The translations under genes were made by a program, and so were the position numbers. 64,000 nucleotides of DNA from Eurosta solidaginis (Eukaryota; Arthropoda; Insecta; Diptera; Tephritidae): assembly GCF_040869045.1 (NCBI RefSeq), contig NC_090324.1:59053346-59117345 (forward strand), in the 5' to 3' direction. Shown here in pieces: positions 23,861 through 34,167 of the stretch (positions are counted from its first letter, which is position 1; each line of letters opens with the position of its first letter). The notes beneath the pieces are model-generated. The model saw only the letters and a program-made list of their open reading frames with translations, did no database searches and had not been told where the DNA came from.

Positions 23861-26217
23861 CAGGCCCGACGAGAGGGAGGGGGAATGGGGGGATTCCCCC
23901 CGGACCCGGGCTTTGTCAGGGGCCCACGATTTGGATGTACTAAGGCATTTTTTTTTCAATTCAGGAGAGTCTTTAGGTGTTCCATGTGCAAATTTTAAGC
24001 GGAATTTCAAAAGAAATGAACATTGATAATGATTTTTTGCCTGGGCCTTCGAACAGTGTGGAGACAATAAAAACATGAAACAAAAATGTATATTTACATG
24101 AATCCGAAATCGTAAAGTTTTCGTGGTGCCACTGATGAAGTTTCATCTTCAAAAAGTCTTCCAACAATACCACCAACTCTGTATCAAAGTCCATATTATT
24201 TAAACGACTTCGATATCGGTACCGTGAATAATGAGTTTTTGCAATCTGAAGAAGTCAACGAAATAGTTCGTCGAGGTCATCAAAAGTGTCCTGTTATTTT
24301 TCCAAGTGATTGTCATGACGAAGCATTTCCTACCTAATAGTTAAACAGAATATTTTATTTTTGGGTGAAAGAGGCCTAGCTTTCAAAGGCGAAAGTATAT
24401 ATCTTGGTTAACGAAACAATGGAAATTTTTGGGCATCTAAGATCTCATAAGCCATTATGATCCGATACTTAGAGATCATTTGGAGAAAGTTAGGATTTCA
24501 CAACAGCAGCACAAACTTTTACAAGTTCACTATCTTTCCCCAGACATTCAGAACGAGTTTGTAGAAATTTGTGCAAAGCTCGTGAAGGAAACTATATTAG
24601 ATCAAGGCAAGAAAGCCAAGCAGTTTGCTATTATCGTTGATGCTATGCCTGATGTTAGTCACGTTGACTACGTTCATTTTGCGCTAACTCCATTTCAATT
24701 CGAAAGCAACAAATTTTACAATTCAGGAACGGTTTTTGGCTTTCGTGAATTTTAACCAAAAAACTGGTCAGAAAATCGCAGATCTAATTTGCCATACTCT
24801 AGGTAAACATGAAATCCCATTAAAAGGGTACGATAACGGCGCCAATATGAAAGGAGCTTACAAGGGAGCACAAGTCACATTTTCGACAATAACCCGAATG
24901 CTGATTACTCGCCTTCTACAACCCAAGTCTCAATTTATGTGGTGTTGATGCTGCAGAATGTTGTACGGCTGCAATTACTTTCTCCGGAGTTGTACACAAA
25001 TGTTTTACTATTTTCAGCAGCACACCACAGCGATGGGACATCCTCAAAAAAATGTATCAAGCTCTCTTCATAGTCATTCTCAAGTACATCAACAAGTTCT
25101 AATGTATCTCGCTGTCCTCAATTTTGTTCAAAATACTGACTAATATTAATGAAAGAAACGTGGTCATCCAAGCTATGTTGAGGTCCGATATCTAGATGCC
25201 TTATTAGCTGATTTGAAGTTGATCAGGAATCAATGGGAAACAATTTTAAACGAATGCAAAACAGTTGATTTTCAATTGAACATCTCGCCAAATTTCCGGA
25301 CATTAAAAAGAGAAACCCCAAAAGACGTTCCGAAGATAATTTAATTGAGATGACTGCGGATGATTCAGAGTTTGATTTTAAACACAATACATTCCTTGAG
25401 ATCTTGAAATTTGAACGAGACGTTTTCCTTTTAGTGGCAATTTGAAGACATGGATGAAACTACGGTTCGGGCGAGCGCAGCAAAATTTGTCGAAAAATAC
25501 AAGTCGGTCATTTCTCAAAGCTTAGAATGCGAAATAATTCACTTGAAATATATTTACGAAGCAAATTTCGACAACGGTCTGTCACTATTAGAATTGCTAA
25601 ATGACATCTATGTTCAAAATCTGTATACAAGTTTCCCCAACATTTGTGTTGCTTTACCTATCTTTTGCACTATACTTGTCACTGTAGCTAGTGCAGAACG
25701 TTCCTTTAGCGCCCTTTCAAGAATCAAAAACTTTCATAGGTAGTGTTCATCTAAAGAGAGAGTTTTAGGACTTTCCACGCTTTGTGTTGAATCCGTTTTG
25801 GCAAGACAGTTAAATTTTGATATTATTATACAAAATTTTGCAGCGAAGAAAGCAAGAAAAGCCTCTCTTTGATATCCGAACCTTCCATATTGAATAATTA
25901 AAATTTATAATCATCGGAAATGTATTAAAATGTTACCAAATAATTAGAAAAAATTTATTTGAAACAATATGTGGCTGTTAAAAGAGAATTTTATTTCTAC
26001 GTTTAAATAAAACAGTATAAATAGTAAATATTCTGCGTTAATTTTATTTTCAGCTATTAGTCCAAATATCATTTAGTAATTTTTTTGATGTAATCCATCA
26101 ATAATGATTCATGCATGAGACGTCATTAATTCAAATTAGTCAAATGTATTAATAGATTTTTTTTGGGGGCCCGTAAATTGTTTAGTCCCGGGCCCGGATT
26201 TTCTCTTTTTGGCCCTG
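23861..26217 (+). mobile_element. hAT element, left copy, with 8-bp target duplication TAAATACA
   Basis: The element begins caggcccgacgagaggg and ends ctctttttggccctg. TAAATACA flanks it at 23853-23860 and 26218-26225. GC-rich subterminal parts (cccggacccgggc; gtcccgggcccggat) mirror each other. About 2.36 kb long, it encloses a broken transposase. Confidence 0.9.
24480..25873 (+). pseudogene. hAT transposase (ZMYM1/TTF-like, DUF4371 type), left copy, frameshifted
   Basis: The N-terminal part visible here reads LSPDIQNEFVEICAKLVKE and AIIVDAMPDVSHVDY, where the first catalytic Asp of this family normally lies. After a shift come NQKTGQKIADLICHTLGKHE and YDNGANMKG. Further frames hold AAECCTAAITFSG (24950) and the C-terminal dimerisation region from 25450, ending SAERSFSALSRIKNFHR, followed after a stop by VLGLSTLCVESVLARQL. 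The hAT C-terminal domain is needed for oligomerisation. Multiple frameshifts disable it. The upstream zinc-finger part is too degraded to place. Confidence 0.8.
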
Positions 26218-26425
26218 TAAATACATATACATATATCGATTAAATACATTGTACAAGTCTTTACATTCCAATACTAGTTTGATTGAAAAAATTGGGTAAT
26301 GCTTGATTTCTTGTTTAATTTAAAATGTTAATTTTCCAAGTGATTCGATATTTTTAATGTGCTGAAAAGCTATATAATAATTTTTTGCAAATTGTTTCAA
26401 GCGCGCAACAATTTTTAAATCCTCA

Positions 26426-27466
26426 TCATTCATCTTCTGAATCACTTATGTCCATAGCATCATCTTGTTGGTCAAATTGAATTTCTATATTGTTGTCCTC
26501 AGTGAAAACATTTTGATCCATTTGGAGAAAACCTTCCAAATCATTTGCCAAATCTAGTCCTTCCTGAACCATAGCATAGATTGCCAGTGGATTGTCATCT
26601 TCGGGATCAAAATCTGGAAGATCCTCAAAAGTTTCCAAAAATCCTGCTTTACGGAAGCAATTTTTGATGGTTGTGGCTTCCACTTTATCCCAAGATGATT
26701 TGATGAAATATACAGCTTCTATTACATTAATCGATTTTGTGAGGTCTGGGGCTGAATTTGCATTGTCAATTTTAGATAGCAAGCGTTTTAAAACTAAGCT
26801 TCTATACAAAGTTTTAAAATTTTGGATTATATCCTGATCAAGGGGTTGTATTTGGCGGAAAGAAAATAATTTTTATGTTGGTTAACTTTAATTCCTTTGG
26901 ATGAGAAGCCGCGTTATCTAAACACAAGATAATTTTTCGATTCTGTGCTTTCATTTTTCGATTGAACTGCTGCAGCTATTCACTCATTATTTCTCGAGTC
27001 ATCCATGATTTTTTATTAGACTTCCAATCCACTGGCAGTTTTGCGATTGGGACATGCTTAAAAGATCGAGGACGGGCTGCTTTACCTATAACCAAAATCA
27101 GCTCCTTATCTCTAGCCATGTTAGCGCAGAACAAAATTGTGAGTCTTTCCTTTGATAGTTAACCGCCCACGAATTTTTTGGATTTAAGAGCGAGGGTTTT
27201 GTTAGGTAAGGCACGAAAGAAAAGCCCACATTCGTCTGTTTTGTAAATGTCTAGAGGATTGTAACCGGTCAACAGAGATGGGAGTTTTGTCCTAAACTGT
27301 TCGACACCATCCTGGTTTACATCTGCAGCTTCACCAGATACGCATTTGAAAGCAACATTATTCCTTATTCGCCATTTGTTTAACCATCCATCTGAAGCAT
27401 TAAAACTAGGTACACCCAGTTTTCCTGCAATTTACATTGCCTTTTCTTTCAAAATGGGAGTCTGGA
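26426..27466 (-). pseudogene. Tigger/pogo DDE transposase, left copy
   Basis: Read leftwards, the protein starts within PILKEKAM, has SFNASDGWLNKW (CENP-B-type HTH region), continues through degraded catalytic-core frames, and ends in the acidic tail DDAMDISDSEDE at 26426. The stop inside the sequence matching MSE-stop-LQQF in the right copy is present here too. Parts of the core (around 26850) carry a deletion relative to the right copy. The protein would bind terminal repeats and catalyse cut-and-paste transposition at TA. Confidence 0.75.
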
Positions 27467-28821
27467 AAAGCGAAGTTTTCTTAAAGAAGGCGGGTCTGAA
27501 AGAGACAAGATGTGTTTTAATTGGTTCGCTAAGGCTAGAAGTCAAAACATTTCGATTTCTGGTCCCATTTTGAAAGCAAAGCAATGGAATTGCAGTGGTA
27601 CCTAATTTTAATGTTTCAGATGGATGGTTAAACAAATGGCGAATAAGGAATAATGTTGCTTTCAAATGCGTATCTGGTGAAGCTGCAGATATAAACCAGG
27701 ATGGTGTCGAACAGTTTAGGACAAAACTGCCATTTCTGTTGACCGGTTACAAGCCTCTAGACATTTACAACGCAGACGAAAGTGGGCATTTCTTTCGTGC
27801 CTTACCTAACAAAACCCTCGCTCTTAAATCCAAAAAATGCGTGGGCGGTCTACTATCAAAGGAAAGACACTCACAATTTTGTTCTGTGCTAACATGGCTG
27901 GAGATAAGGAGCTGCTTTTGGTTATAGGTAAAGCAGCCCGTCCTCGATCTTTTAAGCATGTTCCAATCGCAAAACTGCCAGTGGATTGGAAGTCTAATAA
28001 AAAATCATGGATGACTCGAGAAATAATGAGTGAATAGCTGCAGCAGTTCAATCGAAAAATGAAAGCCCAGAATCGAAAAATTATCTTGTGTTTAGATAAC
28101 GCGGCTTCTCATCCAAAGGAATTAAACTTAACCAACATAAAAATTATTTTCTTTCCGCCAAATACAACGGCAGTTAGCCAACCCCTTGATCAGGATATAA
28201 TCCAAAATTTTAAAACTTTGTATAGAAGCTTAGTTTTAAAACGCTTGCTATCTAAAATTGACAATGCAAATTCAGCCCCAGACCTCTCAAAATCGATTAA
28301 TGTAATAGAAGCTGTATATTTCATCAAAGCATCTTGGGATAAAGTGGAAGCCACAACCGTCCAAAATTGCTTCCGTAAAGCAGGATTTTTGGAAACTTTT
28401 GAGGATCTTCCAGATTTTGATCCCGAAGATTACATTCCACTGGCAATCTATGCTAGGCTTCAGGAAGGACTAGATTTGGCAAATGATTTGGAAGGTTTTC
28501 TCCAAATGGATCAAAATGTTTTCACTGAGGACAACAATATAGAAATTCGATTTGACCAACAAGATGATGCTATGGACATAAGTCATTCAGAAGATGAATG
28601 ATGAGGCTTTAAAACTTGTTGCGCGCTTGAAACAATTTGCAAAAAATTATTATATAGCTTTTCAGCACATTAAAAATATCGAATCACTTTGAAAATGAAC
28701 ATTTTAAATTAAAGCAATCACTGTTCAAGAAATCAAGCATTACCCAATTTTTTCAATCAAACTAGTATTGAAATGTAAAGACTTGTACAATGTACTTAAT
28801 CGATAAATGTATATGTATTTA
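27467..28821 (+). mobile_element. Tigger/pogo element, right copy (plus)
   Basis: This is the mirror image of the left copy from about 27562 outwards. Its extra N-terminal coding (FNWFAKARSQNISISGPILK, about 27500-27575) forms most of the roughly 100-bp spacer at the palindrome centre. Its 3' untranslated region is interrupted at 28822 by the right hAT copy at the same site as in the left copy. Confidence 0.75.
27510..28601 (+). pseudogene. Tigger/pogo DDE transposase, right copy
   Basis: After NWFAKARSQNISISGPILK the frame shifts to NFNVSDGWLNKWRIRNN, then YNADESGHFF (first catalytic Asp), KERHSQFCSVLTW, and in further frames VIGKAARPRSFKHVP, ILCLDNAASHPKE (second Asp) and SQPLDQDIIQNFK (third Asp), ending in DDAMDISHSEDE at 28601. 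The D-D-D triad is recognisable, and family assignment to Tigger/Jerky (CENP-B HTH plus DDE_1) is confident. At least two frameshifts and a TAG stop (28036) disable it. Confidence 0.85.
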
Positions 28822-29169
28822 CAGGGCCGTAGAGAGAAAATCCGGGAACGGGACTAAACAATTTACGGGCCCCAATAAAAATATACTAATACATATGACT
28901 AATTTGAATTAATGACGTCTCATGCATGACTCATTATTGATGGATTACATCAAAAAAATTGTTTGCCACATCAACTAAATGATTTTTGGACTAAGAGCTG
29001 AAAATAAAATTAACACAGAATACTTACTATTTATACTATTTTGTTGTAACTTAGAAATAAAATTCTCTTTTAACAGCCACATATTGTTTCAAATAATCTT
29101 TTCTAGTTATTTGGTAACATTTTAATACATTTCTGATGACTATAAATTTTAATTATTCAATATAGAAGA

Positions 29170-30680
29170 TTTGGATATCAAAGAGTGGCTTTTCTTGCTT
29201 TTTTCGCTGCAAAATTTTGTATAATAATATCAAAATTTAACTATCTTGCCAAAACGGATTCAACACAAAGCGTGGCAAGTCCTAAAACTCTCTCTTTAGA
29301 TGAACACTACCTATGAAAGTTTTTGATTCTTGAAAGGGCGCTGAAGGAACGTTCTGCACTAGCTACAGTGACAAGTATAGTGCAAAAGATAGGTAAAGCA
29401 ACACAAATGTTTGGGAAAATTGTATACAGATTTTGAACATAGATGTCATTTAGCAATTCCAATGGTGACAGACCGTTGTCGAAATTTGCTACGTAAATGT
29501 CTTTCAAGTGAATTATTTCGCATTCTAAGCTTTGAGAAATGACCAACTTGTATTTTTCGACAAATTTTGCTGCGCTCGCCCGAACCGTAGTTTCATCCAT
29601 GTCTTCAAATTGCCACTAAAAGGAAAACGTCTCGTTCAAATTTCTCATATCAAATCGTTCAGTAATGCCCTTGATTACCGAATCAAAGAAGACAAGGAAT
29701 GTATTGTTTTTAAAATCAGACTCTGAATCATCCGCAATCATCTCAATTAAATTATCTTCAGAACGTCTTTTGGGGTTTCTATTTCGAATGTCCCGAAATT
29801 TGGCGAGATGTTCAATTGGATAGAAACTGTTTTGCATTCGTTTAAAATTTTTTCCCATTGATTCCTGATCAACTTCAAATCAGCTAATAAGGCATCTAGA
29901 TGTCGGACCTCAACATTTATGGTGGCGTATCTAGCTTGGTTTCTTTCATTAATGGTAGTCAGTATTTTGAACCAAATTGAGGACAGCGAGATACATTCGA
30001 ACTTGTTGATTTACTTGAGAATGACTATGAAGAGAGCTCGATACATTTTTTTGAGGATGTCCCATCGTTGTGGTGTGCTGCTGAAAATAGCAAAACATTG
30101 TTGTACAACTCCGGAGAAAGTAATTGCAGCCGTACAACATTCTGCAGCATCAACACCACATAAATTGAGACTGTGGGTTGCACAAGGCGAGTAATCAGCA
30201 TTCAAGTTTTTGTCGAGAATGTGACGTAGTGCTCCGTTGTAAGCTCCTTTCATATTGGCGCCATTATCGTACCTTTGTCATGACAATCTTTTAATGGGAT
30301 TTCATGTTTACCTAGAGTATGGCAAATTAGATCAGCGATTTTCAGCCCAGTTTTTTGGTTACAATTCACGAAAGCCAACAACCGTTCTTGAATTTTAAAA
30401 TTTGTTGCTTTCGAATTGAAATGGTGGTAGCGCAAAATGAACGTAGTCTGTTCAACGTGGCTAGCATCAGGCGTAAGAAACATCAACAATAATAGTAAAA
30501 TACTTGGCTTTCTTGCCTTGATCTAATTTAGTTTCCCTCACGTGGTTTGCACAAATTTCAATAAACTCGTTCTGAATGTCTGGGGAAAGATAGTGATCTT
30601 GTAAACATTTGTGCTGCTGTTGTGAAATCCTAACTTTCCCCAAATGATCTCTAAGTATTGGATCATAATGGCTTATGAGA
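29170..30680 (-). pseudogene. hAT transposase (ZMYM1/TTF-like), right copy, frameshifted
   Basis: Read leftwards: LQDHYLSPDIQNEF near 30600, TPDASHVEQTTFILRYHHF and FVNCNQKTGLKIADLICH (from 30489), MKGAYNGALRHILDK (30253), then SPCATHSLNLCGVDAAECC, SESDFKNNTFLVFFDS near 29700, and the dimerisation region SAERSFSALSRIKNFHR (29307). It is better preserved than the left copy in the central region but carries frame breaks at about 30250, 30000 and 29610. Confidence 0.8.
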
Positions 30681-30771
30681 TCTTAGATGCCCGAAAATGT
30701 CCATCGTTTCGTTCATCAAGATATGTACCTTCGCCTTTATAGCTAGACCTCTTTCACCCAAAAATAAAATA

Positions 30772-31619
30772 GTGTCCAAAATTATATATAAAATTTCTTT
30801 CCACTTTTGAGTTTCAGTGATTACCCTACAAAAATTGTTGGATTACGCGTTCCATTTTCTTCATGTTGGAGTACTCCTCAATACTCCTTTGCAATGCGTT
30901 TGCGGACCACCATCAGCCGATCATTGTTCATTTTTTAACGACCGTCATCACGACACAATGACGATCGAACAGAGTTGCCAAAAGTAAAATATTGCATACA
31001 AATAACTGATAATAAAATTTTACTATGGCAACTCTGGTAAAATGCAACCGCGCACTGGTTTTATGTATGCTTACTATAGTACAGAGAAATGTTAGTTTTT
31101 TTATTCACGCAAATGCTAAATAACATAAGAATATTCGTAGTATAAAATATAAAAGTTGTGTTGCCTCTCTTCATTTACTTTCATTTTAAATTAAATTCAC
31201 TCCGATAATTCTTTCCGACACAATTCCTCTTTAGTACTTTGGCATATGATCCTCTGTGGGTGCTCCATGCAGTTCTACACTGAAAGTACTTTGGAAAGTA
31301 CTCTCACGTATGTACTCTATGGAATACTCACAAACAAAGCGAGAGTGGGATCACCTACTCCTCTCCTAGGAAATCGCAATGTTAATTGGAGCACATTTTT
31401 TGTATGAATACAGATTAGTTTTGGAACACTCCTATACTCCTAAAGGAGTATTCCTAACTCTATTTATGGAGTACTCGCATTTTTTGAACGGTTGCTGTTC
31501 ATTGATAAGTGTTGCAATTGTAGCCTCCTTTCCAATTAGATTTTGTAAAGATCGCCATTGAATATAGCTCGGAGTTTACTGACTCTCATACGCTAAAGCT
31601 GCACTGCAGAACAGGAGAA
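30772..31619. other. Unassigned insert inside right hAT copy
   Basis: This replaces the sequence that in the left copy lies between about 24165 and 24350. It contains several short palindromes built from ggagtactcc and atactcctaaaggagtat. No coding motif was recognised. Confidence 0.5.
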
Positions 31620-31997
31620 TAATTTTGTCGCTCTCGTTTATTTTTGACGTTTTTCGCGGTGCGAATGACTGCCCAATACCCCTTTAGATGATTTTCATAA
31701 ACATTCCTGCCAGAGCGCTCAGGAACTCTGAATTCTTCAATGTTCGTCTTTTCAAAACTCTTTATGCAATCAATGCTTCAATTACTAGAACCTTGATTGA
31801 GTTTAATAGAATTTTAAATTATTTGGAAATAGATTTTTCTTGCTCAAAAGAGCGCTTTTTAAGTACATTAAACCGTTTTTATAAGTAAGCCATTTATTTA
31901 TACTAGTAATTTGCCTACTGTTACCACATGTTTCTACTTAGCCTGTTAGATCTTGCATTCTAATTGGCTTAATAAATAAATACTAAATACTAAACAT
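31620..31997 (+). pseudogene. Non-LTR retrotransposon RT C-terminal fragment with A-rich tail
   Basis: The frame reads FIFDVFRGANDCPI, a stop, then NIPARALRNSEFFNVR and ends NRFYK at 31888. This matches the arrangement after the RT of CR1/Jockey-type proteins, and the intact element in this window has a comparable segment (LLSRLFFAVPPRVSRHY near 43970). It ends in aataaataaatactaaat near 31985. I am moderately sure of the class and cannot name the family. Confidence 0.5.
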
Positions 31998-32449
31998 TTA
32001 ATTGTTGGAAGACTTTTTGAAGATGAACCTTCATCATTGTCACCTTTACAATTTCGGATTCATGTAAACATAGATTTTTGCTTGATGTTTTTATTGTATC
32101 CACAGGCCCAGGTAAAAAATCATTATCAATATTCGTTGCTTTTGAAATTCGACTTAAAATTTGCACATGGAACAACTAAATACTATCCTGAATTTAAAAT
32201 ATGTCTTAGTACCTCTAAATCGCGGGCCCCCTGAGAAACACATTTTGTTTGATGTTTTTATTGTCTCCTCAGGCCCAGGCAAAAAATTATTATCAATACT
32301 CGTTGCTTTTGAAATTCGGCTTAAAATGTGCACATGGAACAATTAGGACTCTCCTGAATTAAAAAAAAATGTCTTAGTATCTCTAAATTGCGGGCTCCCT
32401 GAGTAACCCCGGGCCCCGGGGAATCCCCCCCCCCCTCTCGTCGGGCCTG

Positions 32450-33543
32450 GATGAGATCAATGCATGTTTGAAGTCTTCCCTTTTGTGGCGATACGTGAAA
32501 AAATTAACATTACACATAAACATGCGTGTTGAGTTCCACAATGATTAGTCTGCAGAGCAGTTCTCGAAACAATTGTTAGTGATCGGAAATGGTAAAACTC
32601 CAATCGACAAAACAAATGGTTTGATTACATTGCCAAACAATTTTTGTACAATTATCCAATCAAAAGAAAAATTAATTGAACGAGTATTTCCAAATGAGCC
32701 GTTTATTTTGAAAGTTGCATAAGTCATTTCATGTCGTTTGGGTTCAGTGATAATTTGTTTATATCTCTCCTCGCCTCCAGTTTGTTAGAGTCCAATAGTC
32801 AAAAGATGCAATTCTTATTATTATTTTATAATTGTATAACCATCTATATATGCATTCGTTCAAAAATAACAATGCATTTAAGACCACGAGTTGGAAATAA
32901 CTTATGCCACTTTCAAAATAAACGGCTCAAATATTGTTCAAAATTACGTGAATCACGATTGGTTGAGAGAACGCGCAATACTGGCACCAAAAAATGTACA
33001 TGTCAATAAAATCAATCATCACATTCTGAAAAAATTGGCAGGTGTGGTGACAACATACAAGTCAGTGGATAGCGCAATGAATCAAGATGACGCAGTGAAT
33101 TATCCAGTTGAATTTTTGAATTCATTGGAACCATCTGGTATGCCACCGCATTGTTTAAATTTGAAAGTCGGCTCATCGGTTACGTTATTACGGCATTTAA
33201 ATGCACCAAAATTGTATAATGGAACAAGACTGAATGTAAAAAAGTTGATGACGAATTTAATTGAGGCAACAATACTGACCGGCAAAGCGAAAGGTGAAAT
33301 TGTGCTTATACCGCGAATCCCACTGATACCAACAGACATGCCATTTGATTTCAAGCGTTTGCAATTTCCAGTGCGCCTGTCATTTGCTATGTCAATCAAC
33401 AAGGCGCAAGGACAACGTCTCGAGTATGCGGATTGAATTTGGAGGAACCGTGCTTTTCGCAAGTAGGCATTCCAAGTCGTTTGTTTATTCATATCCCAGA
33501 TGGTAAAACGAAAAATGTAGTGTATCCAAATATTTGGGATTAA
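32450..33543 (+). pseudogene. Helitron RepHel, PIF1-like helicase C-terminal part
   Basis: Coding begins abruptly after the hAT terminus with DEINACLKSSLLWRYVKK. It runs through NMRVEF, FSKQLLVIGNGKTPID and LITLPNNFC, is interrupted by a stop and an AT-rich stretch with a duplicated block (about 32720-32890), and resumes with HDWLRERAILAPKNVHV, FLNSLEPSGMPPHCLN, LRHLNAPKLYNGTRL, IPRIPLIPTDMPFDF and FAMSINKAQGQRLEYA. After a frameshift at about 33430 it ends CGLNLEEPCFS then GIPSRLFIHIPDGK. The usual YVACSRVG motif between CFS and the tail is missing, which would abolish helicase function. The N-terminal Rep domain is absent. Confidence 0.85.
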
Positions 33544-33859
33544 GAGTTAGAATAAAGATTAAAAAAATGCTTTGATATTTTATATTTTTGTACTACCGAC
33601 TGTTTTATTTATTTATTGTAAATTTGTTTTTTGGTTTCGGGTTTACAGTCCAATGAATCAGAAAAACGCCTTTTTTATTTTCTCGCCAACGTTTCGACCT
33701 TTTAGACCAAAATAAAAGGTCGAAACGTTGGCGAGAAAATAAAAAAGGCGTTTTTCTGATTCATTGGACTGTAAACCCGAAACCAAAAAACAAATTTGAT
33801 ATTTTATTCTTTTTCCAATATTTCTATTGGTGTAGCGAAGCACTCCGGTGTCCCGCTAG
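33544..33859 (+). mobile_element. Helitron 3' terminal region ending CTAG
   Basis: After the helicase stop, about 300 bp lead to gcgaagcactccggtgtcccgctag, with CTAG at 33856-33859 followed by T. This is the classic Helitron 3' end: a GC-rich short hairpin region (gcg...cgc, cac...gtg), CTRR and insertion before T. A perfect palindrome is lodged inside (33620-33797). Confidence 0.8.
33620..33797. repeat. Perfect 85-bp inverted repeat with 8-nt loop
   Basis: Bases 33620-33704 and 33713-33797 are exact reverse complements, checked base by base. The centre reads GACC (33705-33708), aaaataaaa, GGTC (33718-33721), GAAACGTTGG, like the hammerhead stem II plus GAAAC found at 11823-11844. Confidence 0.9.
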
Positions 33860-34167
33860 TATTCTATATACGTAAGCACTCGTTGAAATTTGAAGCCTCT
33901 AACTCTTGAATTGGGGCAGTAATTACGAAAAGTTTCTTATCCGAACAATCATTTTTTTTTTCAGAAAACAATATGTGCAATATACGAAAGCATATGGTGA
34001 AGTTTGAAGCTTCAATCTGATAAATTGAGAAAGATTTGACAAATATCCTCTTTTTCTGAAAAATCGGTTGTATGGAGGATATATGCTATAGTGTTCCGAT
34101 CCGGCCGGTTCCGGGAAATGTCTAATCGGACACCTAAATACACCCGCTAACCAAATTTTATATCAAC
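33860..34167. other. Short interval between Helitron end and R repeat
   Basis: No coding sequence. Phrases such as gaaatttgaagcctctaactc and cggccggttccgggaaatgtc are not assigned. Confidence 0.35.

Larger units (their letters stand above)
23673..27466 (-). mobile_element. Tigger/pogo element, left copy (minus), carrying a hAT element
   Basis: The 3' terminus at 23673 reads cagtgaaattcct after TA, as in Tigger/pogo ends, and the terminal region contains a hairpin (atagccggac at 23687 with gtccggctat at 23718). A hAT element sits in the 3' untranslated region (23861-26217). The coding region runs from 27466 to 26426. It is one half of a giant inverted duplication centred near 27510. Confidence 0.75.
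23861..32449. repeat. Giant inverted duplication (Tigger plus hAT), centre near 27510
   Basis: Left arm 23861-27460 and right arm 27562-32449 are inverted complements in the same order (hAT, Tigger 3' untranslated region, Tigger coding). The right arm is longer because of a roughly 1.2-kb insert (about 30772-31997) and an additional subterminal repeat. Protein comparison of the two hAT C-termini shows several differences in 97 residues, so the duplication is much older than the Penelope dimer. Confidence 0.85.
28822..32449 (-). mobile_element. hAT element, right copy (chimeric flanks)
   Basis: One end (cagggccgtagagagaaaat at 28822) is preceded by TGTATTTA, the complement of the left copy's target duplication. 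The other end (ctcgtcgggcctg, to 32449) is followed by gatgagat inside Helitron coding. The two flanks do not match, so the ends come from different insertions. Two subterminal repeats of about 168 bp lie at 32075-32400. Confidence 0.85.

Noticed and set aside
27765..28051. Minus-strand frames opposite the right Tigger transposase
   Set aside because: They are antisense shadows of the conserved DDE core.
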